This document shows, piece by piece, positions 1-5,858 of a DNA stretch of 8,286 bases. The stretch lies in the NCBI GenBank assembly GCA_903928365.1, contig CAIYQV010000356.1:1-8286 (forward strand), written 5' to 3'. Position 1 is the first letter of the stretch. Every line of letters starts with the position of its first letter. A program made the position numbers and the translations under genes. A model generated the notes under the pieces. That model was not told the origin of the DNA. It did no database searches and saw nothing but the letters and a program-made list of their open reading frames with translations. Source of the stretch: an uncultured Flavobacteriia bacterium (lineage in GTDB: Bacteria; Bacteroidota; Bacteroidia; Flavobacteriales_D; Crocinitomicaceae).

Positions 1-38
1 TCGCGATGTAAAAGAAGAAAAACCTACGAACTTAAAAG

Positions 39-1130
39 TTATTGACAAGCGTAGGCTTGACCATTGTCCGCAGGATGATGGCTACAGAAGAACAAATTCC
101 CTGTGATCGGACCAGTGCAAAGTTCAACGACAGATTTTGTATCCATCATTCTCAAACTGGTATTGCTCGGATTGATATAGAATTTCTCTGTAGTGAAAGT
201 AAGACGAGATGAAAAGATTCCAACAACACGGTGTCCTTCGGATACTTTTAAATTCGTGTAGGTTGGTTTGCTTTGTGCCAGAGTAGATGCGGGCTTGTTA
301 ACGGTCATGTAATTATACAATTCTTCAGCTCCTCCTGTAACGATGATCTTGATGGATTTCATTCGGCGCTTATTGATGTTGGCATCAGCAGTGTTGCAAT
401 GATCTCGTATTAATTCATAAAAACTCTTTCCATTCATGGTGAATGTTTTGTTTCCTCCCGGAGTTACATCTGATTCACCAAGTTTCCAGTCAAAAGCACG
501 AACAACAGTATCTACTCCACTATCTATTTCGTCAAACGATACGCGCAAAGTGGTGTTGATCACATGGGAGTTACCTACTGTCACGGCAACACCTTTCTGA
601 GTATAACTTGCAGGATCATCTGCAAACGTGTATCGGAAGTTCTGTGCATCAGCGCTGGTGCTTATACCGGAAACTAAACCAGTTTCACCTTCTACTTCAA
701 ATTCACCATTATTAAGAGAAATATGAAGTTTATACGTTGCGTTGCCATTTAATGGCGAGGATGCATTCGTAGCGAAATAGTAGAGTTTTTGTTCAGGGGC
801 ATAAAACGCTCCTCCGGTGTCTTTATTTTCTACAAGCGTGTCCTGAAGTGTCCAAACACGTGTTTCTACTCCGTTCAAAACCTCTGTTACTGTAGCGTCA
901 ACAGCATCAAAATAATTTGAATCAGGGACCTGTGCAATGTCCAACCAGTTTCCAGGACCGATAAAGGCTCTATTGATTCGGAAATAATGGATATTCTCTG
1001 ATTTATCCAACAGCCCATAAACTACTGCTGTTTCAGTAAATCCATCGATCATGTCCACTTCCTCACTACAAGAAGGAAGAAAAAGAAATCCGAAGGAAAG
1101 TACGCAGATGGATAAGATCAGGTTTTTCAT
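39..1130 (-). CDS. DUF4249 domain-containing outer-membrane/periplasmic lipoprotein
   Basis: This is a predicted lipoprotein of 363 residues. I start it at the ATG at 1128-1130. The reading frame stays open to a TTG at 1187, but only the ATG gives a clean signal peptide (MKNLILSICVLSFGFLFLPSC), and a TAnnTTTG box lies 17 nt upstream of it. The hydrophobic core ends in LPSC, so C21 is the likely lipidated cysteine; Pro at -2 is slightly atypical for a lipobox. The mature N-terminus has the family pattern: AVVYGLL, then YFRINRAF, then a 'DIAQVPDSNYF' segment. This is the DUF4249 signature, found almost only in Bacteroidota and often encoded beside TonB-dependent receptors. The biochemical role is unknown; an envelope role linked to uptake is inference from family context. 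No receptor gene is seen here. Besides C21 the exported part has four cysteines (C245, C338, C349, C362), three of them in the last 26 residues, which could form two disulfides. The gene follows the VOC gene by 83 bp on the same strand. Confidence 0.85.
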   Translation of the reverse strand: MKNLILSICVLSFGFLFLPSCSEEVDMIDGFTETAVVYGLLDKSENIHYFRINRAFIGPGNWLDIAQVPDSNYFDAVDATVTEVLNGVETRVWTLQDTLVENKDTGGAFYAPEQKLYYFATNASSPLNGNATYKLHISLNNGEFEVEGETGLVSGISTSADAQNFRYTFADDPASYTQKGVAVTVGNSHVINTTLRVSFDEIDSGVDTVVRAFDWKLGESDVTPGGNKTFTMNGKSFYELIRDHCNTADANINKRRMKSIKIIVTGGAEELYNYMTVNKPASTLAQSKPTYTNLKVSEGHRVVGIFSSRLTFTTEKFYINPSNTSLRMMDTKSVVELCTGPITGNLFFCSHHPADNGQAYACQ

Positions 1131-1147
1131 GGTGTTCAAGTTGACTT

Positions 1148-1155
1148 CAAAGATA
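1148..1155 (-). promoter_or_regulatory. Candidate -7 promoter box (TATCTTTG) of the DUF4249 gene
   Basis: On the minus strand the sequence is TATCTTTG, a perfect match to the Bacteroidota -7 consensus TAnnTTTG. It lies 17 nt before the ATG at 1130. The identical octamer sits at the identical distance before the VOC gene, which supports both calls. No TTG -33 element is present at the usual 19-21 bp spacing, so the promoter may be weak or activator-dependent. Initiation about 5-7 nt downstream would leave a leader of roughly 10-12 nt. Confidence 0.5.
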
Positions 1156-1178
1156 TCTAAATTATCATTCGGTAAAAT

Positions 1179-1208
1179 TCCGTTCAATCAGTAATACCTA
1201 CCGTTCAT
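1179..1208 (+). repeat. Two 9-bp direct repeats, 12-bp spacer; possible LytTR-type regulator site
   Basis: TCCGTTCAA (1179-1187) and ACCGTTCAT (1200-1208) share a 7-bp core, CCGTTCA, with a 21-bp period (two helical turns). The layout matches the LytTR-domain target pattern [TA][AC][CA]GTTN[AG][TG] in pairs 12-13 bp apart: the second copy fits at all nine positions and the first at eight. The pair lies wholly in the gap between the VOC stop and the DUF4249 start, ending 23 bp upstream of the DUF4249 -7 box, where an activator could replace the missing -33 element. The repeats point away from the DUF4249 gene, unlike the usual AgrA arrangement. The repeat is observed; the regulator assignment is inference. 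Confidence 0.35.
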
Positions 1209-1213
1209 CTGAT

Positions 1214-2284
1214 TTAATCTTTCACTTTATTGAGTCCCATGGTTTTTAGCATCCAATTAGGGAGGTATTTACCAGGTTTTCTGTTCTTGAGGTTAATATA
1301 CCAACCTAATTTTTTCATTATGGGAACTTTATGTGTTTCTACAAACTCGATCCATGTACCATCCGGATCTTCAATGTAGGAGAAACGACCGCCTGCTTCA
1401 CCCATGTCAAAGGTGTCACCGCTGTCTACAGTGAAAGAAAACCCTTTCGCATCACATTCCGCTTTGAGTAATTCCATTCCTTGGATGTCAAAACACAAAT
1501 GAATGAAGCCCCAATCTCCCCAGAATCGGTTTTCAAAGATTTTCCTGCAATCGGTGCGGTCCAAACTCTGAATGAGCTCAATTTCGGTAGGTCCAAGTAA
1601 TCGTGCAAAGGGACCTTTTCGTTCGGCAGAATGTGTAAGAAGGACTCTTCTAAAACGGCCGTTCCCTGAAGGCAGAGCACTGAGATCTTCGAATGCATCG
1701 CTGACATCGTATTCTATCTTGTCGTAACCAAGTATATCACGGTATAAAGGCAAGGCGTTATCGATATCACTTACTCCAATGATGGTGCCCGAAGGACCTC
1801 CACAGCGTGATGAATGACCCGTGTTGGAGAAATAGCCTCGTCCATCAACGACCTGAAAAAGATTTCCATTCGGATCTTTTGCGAAAAAGGTCAATTTTCC
1901 ATTAGGAGCTTTGATAGGTTGTGATGAAAGTAATTCTGCTCCGTTTGATTTAAAGTAATGATAACTGGCTGCTACATCTCTGGATTTGATCTTACACACA
2001 TAAAGTCCAAAATCACCAGCTTGAATATCAAATGTTGCTTTTTCGGTTGGTCTGCTGGTAAATTGCCAGATCTCAAATCCTCCGCCTCCTTCCATGCTGA
2101 GTGCCAGTGTTGCGGTTCTTGAGTGAACCACTCCTCCGGTATACCGTGTCATCAAAGGTGCCTCAGCTGCCTCCTCGAAAACACGGACATTCACACCGAA
2201 GAATTTACGATACCATTTCCAGCTTTCTTGTACATTGGGAACGCCAATGCCCATTTGTTGAATACCGCAGATGATCTTTTCCAT
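1214..2284 (-). CDS. Two-domain VOC family (glyoxalase/bleomycin-resistance fold) protein
   Basis: A cytoplasmic protein of 356 residues with two VOC domains (four beta-alpha-beta-beta-beta modules). No signal peptide is visible. Domain 1 covers about residues 6-147: module starts near GIGVPNVQESWKWYRKFFG and GLYVCKIKSRDV, ending in DPNGNLFQVVDG. Domain 2 covers about 166-316: IIGVSDIDNALPLYRDILGY, then WGFIHLCFDI, ending in DPDGTWIEFVE. Candidate metal ligands are Q10, E71 and Q144 in domain 1, and E236, H262 and E313 in domain 2; the usual His at the start of module 3 is replaced (G166/T167). That argues against 4-hydroxyphenylpyruvate dioxygenase, which is of similar length but uses a 2-His-1-Glu site. 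A basic tail of about 40 residues (Lys/Arg-rich, with LGWYINLKNRKPGKYLPNWM) follows domain 2. The substrate cannot be predicted; lyase, dioxygenase or binding roles remain open. The gene starts 40 bp after the patatin gene and has its own candidate promoter box. Confidence 0.85.
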   Translation of the reverse strand: MEKIICGIQQMGIGVPNVQESWKWYRKFFGVNVRVFEEAAEAPLMTRYTGGVVHSRTATLALSMEGGGGFEIWQFTSRPTEKATFDIQAGDFGLYVCKIKSRDVAASYHYFKSNGAELLSSQPIKAPNGKLTFFAKDPNGNLFQVVDGRGYFSNTGHSSRCGGPSGTIIGVSDIDNALPLYRDILGYDKIEYDVSDAFEDLSALPSGNGRFRRVLLTHSAERKGPFARLLGPTEIELIQSLDRTDCRKIFENRFWGDWGFIHLCFDIQGMELLKAECDAKGFSFTVDSGDTFDMGEAGGRFSYIEDPDGTWIEFVETHKVPIMKKLGWYINLKNRKPGKYLPNWMLKTMGLNKVKD

Positions 2285-2301
2285 AAACCAATTTTGAATT
2301 A

Positions 2302-2309
2302 CAAAGATA
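2302..2309 (-). promoter_or_regulatory. Candidate -7 promoter box (TATCTTTG) of the VOC gene
   Basis: TATCTTTG on the minus strand matches TAnnTTTG exactly, lies in the 40-bp gap between the patatin and VOC genes, and stands 17 nt before the VOC ATG at 2284. This is the same octamer and the same spacing as before the DUF4249 gene. No TTG -33 element is visible at 19-21 bp; that region falls in the last codons of the patatin gene. It suggests the VOC gene can be transcribed independently of the patatin gene. Confidence 0.5.
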
Positions 2310-2324
2310 AAGGAAAGGTACTAT

Positions 2325-4622
2325 CTATCGGATGGCACGTTCATTAAAAAGAACGTAGCCATAGCTGATCTGAAAATAAAATGGATTGACTTGTTTAGGA
2401 AAATAATTAAGCGTTGCCCTCACTGGTCCAACAAAAGTATTAAGCACTGCAGAAGCTGAGGCCATGTAGGTATCACCTTTAAATGGCTTGGAATAGGTGG
2501 GGGTGCCGTCAGGATTCTTGAGTAAGATCACAAATGGCTGATAGAAATATCCATCGAACCGGAAGTCAAGATTGGAGGTAGCTGAAAACACCAAATTCAC
2601 ACCTGCTCCAATATGTTGAGGTGAACGGTATTCGGGAAGAAAGAATGTTTCCGCATCCGGAATAGGTGAGAAGGAGGACATTGCCAGCAAGCTGGCGGTG
2701 TAGTTTGAAAACAGGGATTGACTGTTTAAAACACCTCGACCATGTAGTCCCAAATGGAAATAACGATTGGTGATCACATAAGATTGGAGTTCCGCTTTCA
2801 GACTGATCCATGAATGGTATTTGGTGCGAATGCTATCATTTACGGATGTTGATCCCGGTATCGATGTTTCTTTCCCATAGACATAGCGCGCTTTTACTTG
2901 GAATAGATGTCCAGAATTGGCAAATTGCTTTCTGTTCAATGAATTCTGAAGAAATTCCCAGCTGCCACTTACTCCATCAAATCGGGTGATGTCCGATGTG
3001 TCTTTGTTTGTGAAGCTACTGTTTTGGTAATAATCATCCGCCAGATTGAAGAAACGTCCGTCAAAGGCACTTTTGGAATTGTTTCCGATAGGGTGGGTGA
3101 ATTTAGCCCCGTAGTACATTTCGTTTTGCACCAGAAATGAAGGTTGAACATCCTCGAAGAACGTAGCGAAACTTCGAAAGTAATCCCACCGATTCATCAC
3201 GAAATAGGCAGAAACGGAAACGGGGAAGATCGCAGGAAGTTCGAAAGTGTAGTTGAGCTTTGCGGAACCATAGAATTTCCCAAAATACGAACTGGCCATC
3301 AAGGAAGAAGCGGTCTTTCCAACGGAACGGTAGGTCAGTCCAATGTATCCGGTATTCACGGGTCTCGAGGAGAAATGACCACCGACATCCAGTTTGAGTT
3401 CTTTAGCTTTACGAACGTCCAATTGTAAATTGAAAGTGCTGTCAGGTTTCCGCTGAACGGTAGGGAACATGAAATCGATCTGTTGTGTGGCGTACAAACG
3501 GAAGTATCGTTTTTCGAGCTTACTCGCAGAAAGCACTTCGTCTTTTCGTGCCCGGAGTAAAGATTTTCTGACGTAGGACAAGTTTTTTCTTCCGATTGTG
3601 TTGGTGGAAACGGAAGTTACTTCCCAATTTGCAGTTCGTGACTTGAATTCTTTTCGTTTTAGCTCTAATTCTTCTTTGCTGATACTGCGGCTGAGATGAA
3701 GCTGAACGGAATCCAGGTAATGTATGGTCCAATTGTAACCATCTTTAATCGCTTGCTCGACACTTCCAAACTCAAACGTGGAAATGGAAGTTTTTGGTTC
3801 GATCATGATTCCCGCGTCACAGGGCAGTCTGAAATCGGAATAAGTAACAAGCATATTCGTGATCTGCGAAATCAGGTCATTTTCCTTGGGTGGAGCTGCA
3901 TTTCCCGAGACATTGCTTCCAATGATGAAATCCGGATCGAATTCGTGATACATCACATCCGCCGGGAAGTTGTTGTAGAGTCCACCATCGAACAATAAGG
4001 TGCCGTCCACGCGAATTGGGTTGAAATAAAAAGGGTAGGTCATCGATGCTCGGACAGCCTGGTTCAGATTCCCTTTCGCGAATACCACACTTTTTTTGTT
4101 TGTGATGTCCGAGGCGACACATCTGAAAGGCACAAACAAACTGTCAAAATCATTCCCGCATACAGCTCCCGTAACGCCCAGTATCCGCATCATTTCAAAA
4201 TCCAGAAATGAAGAAGTGATAAAATTGGTCGGTAAGGATTTTTGCAGGAGACTGTCGATGGAAAAGGAAAAGTTGATCATACTTCCATCGTCGTCATTTT
4301 CGCGGTAAAGAAAGCGTTGTGATGGTTTGAGCTTTCCTTTGGTCATTAACTGGAAATTCTCGCTGAGAACGTAATTCTCAATTTCTTCAGGACTGTAACC
4401 TGAGGCATACATGGATCCAACGAGCGCGCCTGCGGAGGTTCCGGTAATGTAATCGATGGGAATACCTCGTTCTTCCAGTGCTTTTAAAACACCAATATGC
4501 ACAAGTCCGGTAGCACCACCGCCACTTAACACTAAACCAATCCTTTCCTGTGCACAGATGCTGTTCTTTAAAAAAGAAAACATCAAGGAGGCTACAAGCA
4601 GAATCGTGTTAATTGGTTTCAA
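2325..4622 (-). CDS. Patatin-like phospholipase with C-terminal BamA/surface-antigen-type outer-membrane barrel
   Basis: A predicted exported lipid acyl hydrolase of 765 residues. There is no ATG before the signal peptide; the frame is open up to a TTG at 4673. I choose the TTG at 4620-4622, which gives a compact signal peptide (MKPINTILLVASLMF, cut probably after SICA at residue 24) and has a TAnnTTTG box 15 nt upstream. The patatin domain spans about 28-300: oxyanion loop GGGATG (34-39, with Thr where Lys or Arg is usual), nucleophile elbow GTSAG (Ser63) and DGG (Asp212), completing the Ser-Asp dyad. A linker of charged helices (about 310-375) leads to a segment that may be POTRA-like, then a region of about 350 residues alternating aromatic and polar residues, typical of a 16-strand Omp85-type barrel. 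This is the architecture of PlpD-like proteins (type Vd) and of many Bacteroidota 'patatin-like phospholipase' genes. Whether the lipase domain faces the surface or the periplasm is not visible. The stop is TAG, 40 bp before the VOC gene. Confidence 0.88.
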   Translation of the reverse strand: MKPINTILLVASLMFSFLKNSICAQERIGLVLSGGGATGLVHIGVLKALEERGIPIDYITGTSAGALVGSMYASGYSPEEIENYVLSENFQLMTKGKLKPSQRFLYRENDDDGSMINFSFSIDSLLQKSLPTNFITSSFLDFEMMRILGVTGAVCGNDFDSLFVPFRCVASDITNKKSVVFAKGNLNQAVRASMTYPFYFNPIRVDGTLLFDGGLYNNFPADVMYHEFDPDFIIGSNVSGNAAPPKENDLISQITNMLVTYSDFRLPCDAGIMIEPKTSISTFEFGSVEQAIKDGYNWTIHYLDSVQLHLSRSISKEELELKRKEFKSRTANWEVTSVSTNTIGRKNLSYVRKSLLRARKDEVLSASKLEKRYFRLYATQQIDFMFPTVQRKPDSTFNLQLDVRKAKELKLDVGGHFSSRPVNTGYIGLTYRSVGKTASSLMASSYFGKFYGSAKLNYTFELPAIFPVSVSAYFVMNRWDYFRSFATFFEDVQPSFLVQNEMYYGAKFTHPIGNNSKSAFDGRFFNLADDYYQNSSFTNKDTSDITRFDGVSGSWEFLQNSLNRKQFANSGHLFQVKARYVYGKETSIPGSTSVNDSIRTKYHSWISLKAELQSYVITNRYFHLGLHGRGVLNSQSLFSNYTASLLAMSSFSPIPDAETFFLPEYRSPQHIGAGVNLVFSATSNLDFRFDGYFYQPFVILLKNPDGTPTYSKPFKGDTYMASASAVLNTFVGPVRATLNYFPKQVNPFYFQISYGYVLFNERAIR

Positions 4623-4637
4623 ATTCGTTCTTTTGCA

Positions 4638-4645
4638 CAAAGTTA
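4638..4645 (-). promoter_or_regulatory. Candidate -7 promoter box (TAACTTTG) of the patatin gene
   Basis: TAACTTTG on the minus strand matches TAnnTTTG and lies 15 nt before the TTG codon at 4622, in line with the 17-nt spacing of the two downstream genes. It falls inside the frame if translation were taken to start at 4673 and overlaps the alternative TTG at 4640, so it favours 4622. No -33 TTG at the usual distance; the nearest TTTG is 25 bp upstream. An imperfect box, TTCTTTTG (4628-4635, plus strand), could serve the divergent methyltransferase gene. Confidence 0.4.
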
Positions 4646-4662
4646 ACGGATTTCGTACGGTG

Positions 4663-5832
4663 ATGATAAACAAAAATACAACGTTAAAGGTGACGGTTAA
4701 AACCTTTTTTGGGTTGGAAAATGTTTTAATGGAGGAACTTCAGGAGTTGGGTTTTTCAAAATTGACCAAGTTGAATCGCGCTGTTCAAGTGGAGGTGTCT
4801 TCTTGGAAAGACGTTTACTTTCTCAATTTGCATTTGCGTTGTGCCCTTTCGGTATTGGTTGAGGTAGCTTCTTTTGACATAAAAAAAGAGGCAGATCTGT
4901 ATCAAAAATGCATGCAGATAGACTGGACGACCTATTTTACCGTGGATAAAACTTTTGCGGTGAAAGGGGCTGTTTTTACGGAGGTATTCAAACATTCACA
5001 GTATCCATTTCTTTTAGTAAAAGACGCTATCGTGGATACCTTTCGAAAGAAGGAGGGCAACAGGCCTGATGTGAATGTTAAATCACCTCAGGTGCTATTT
5101 GACTTGCATATCAGTGGGACGAAAGTTACACTGTCTTTGAACACAAGTGGTGCGCCGTTATTTCAAAGAGGGTACAGAGAGGATACCGGTGAAGCTCCTC
5201 TAAATGAAGTGGTGGCAGCTGCTTTGATCCGCATGTCAGGTTGGGATAAGAAAACGGATTTCATTGATCCGTTCTGCGGTTCAGGTACCATACTCATAGA
5301 AGCAGCCTTGTATGCTTCCGGTTTGCCGTCAAATATTGAACGCCAACACTATGCATTCAAGAATTTCAGAACTTTTGAACCCGAAGTTTGGGATGCCTTG
5401 TGGAATGAGGCAAACCTTCGCGTATCTTCTTTGCCGTGCAGAATTATAGGGTCAGATAGAAGCGCTGAAATGATCACGAAATCTCGAAGGAACTTAAGAA
5501 GACTTGTGATTGGTCGTTTTGTGGAGACATCAGTTCAGGATTTTGATGAGGTGCGTATAACTTCCGAAGGAGGTGTCATGATCACGAATCCACCGTATGG
5601 TGAACGTTTGGAAGCAAATACGGAAGAACTCTATAAAGGTATCGGTGACTGGATGAAACAGGAGCTCAAAGGGTTTACCTGTTGGATCATATCGTCTTCT
5701 GAAGTAGGATTCAAATCTGTAGGACTGAAGCCTGAAAAGAAATTCAGATTGTACAATGGAGAGCTGGAGTGCAGCTACAGATCGTACTCGATCTTTGAGG
5801 GTTCACGAAAGGAACTAATAGAACGAACATAA
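4663..5832 (+). CDS. THUMP-domain class I SAM-dependent RNA methyltransferase (RlmL-type, 23S rRNA m2G)
   Basis: A cytoplasmic rRNA modification enzyme of 389 residues. Family knowledge: the RlmL half of E. coli RlmKL makes m2G2445 in 23S rRNA, and stand-alone versions of about 380 residues are common outside gammaproteobacteria. The start is the ATG at 4663 (MINKNTTLKVTVKTFFGLEN); the frame runs open upstream to an ATG at 4456, but that stretch is antisense to the patatin gene and lacks family sequence. Visible order: N-terminal ferredoxin-like segment (about 5-55), THUMP domain (about 55-160), the family link RGYREDTGEAPLNE (169-182), then the Rossmann methyltransferase with SAM motif DPFCGSGT (202-209), acidic motif GSDRS (263-267) and catalytic NPPYGERL (309-316). 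The NPPY motif marks an amino-group methyltransferase. The RlmK (m7G2069) half is absent. It diverges from the patatin gene with 40 bp between start codons and converges on citrate synthase. The exact target base is inferred from the family. Confidence 0.92.
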   Translation: MINKNTTLKVTVKTFFGLENVLMEELQELGFSKLTKLNRAVQVEVSSWKDVYFLNLHLRCALSVLVEVASFDIKKEADLYQKCMQIDWTTYFTVDKTFAVKGAVFTEVFKHSQYPFLLVKDAIVDTFRKKEGNRPDVNVKSPQVLFDLHISGTKVTLSLNTSGAPLFQRGYREDTGEAPLNEVVAAALIRMSGWDKKTDFIDPFCGSGTILIEAALYASGLPSNIERQHYAFKNFRTFEPEVWDALWNEANLRVSSLPCRIIGSDRSAEMITKSRRNLRRLVIGRFVETSVQDFDEVRITSEGGVMITNPPYGERLEANTEELYKGIGDWMKQELKGFTCWIISSSEVGFKSVGLKPEKKFRLYNGELECSYRSYSIFEGSRKELIERT

Positions 5833-5833
5833 A

Positions 5834-5855
5834 AAAGCACGCCGTAGCGTGCTTT
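5834..5855. terminator. Shared bidirectional hairpin terminator between methyltransferase and citrate synthase genes
   Basis: A perfect 9-bp stem (AAAGCACGC paired with GCGTGCTTT) with a 4-nt loop (CGTA) fills the 26-bp gap between the two convergent stop codons. Read on the minus strand, downstream of citrate synthase, the stem runs into a six-T tract, a good intrinsic terminator. Read on the plus strand, downstream of the methyltransferase, the T tract is only three long before CACTTATC, so termination in that direction is probably weaker. Confidence 0.85.
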
Positions 5856-5858
5856 CAC

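Noticed and set aside
29..40. Palindrome AACTTAAAAGTT at the 3' end of the DUF4249 gene as a terminator
   Set aside because: Only 5 A/T-rich pairs with a 2-nt loop, overlapping the stop codon; too weak to form a stable hairpin.
1131..1187. Upstream extension of the DUF4249 frame to a TTG at 1187
   Set aside because: It would place 19 polar and mixed residues before a complete lipoprotein signal peptide and would include the candidate promoter box and part of the direct repeat in coding sequence.
1214..2284. VOC gene as 4-hydroxyphenylpyruvate dioxygenase
   Set aside because: Length and two-domain layout are similar, but the module-3 His ligand and the HPPD C-terminal signature are missing.
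2123..2347. Plus-strand frame of 74 codons across the VOC start
   Set aside because: Antisense to the VOC gene, with no recognisable domain; composition is that of a shadow frame.
3144..4308. Several 70-100 codon frames on the plus strand inside the patatin gene
   Set aside because: All lie opposite a well-supported coding region and show no domain, signal peptide or promoter.
4456..4662. In-frame upstream extension of the methyltransferase to an ATG at 4456 (69 extra residues)
   Set aside because: It is antisense to the conserved patatin catalytic region, has low-complexity Pro/Ser content, and the recognisable family N-terminus begins at the ATG at 4663.
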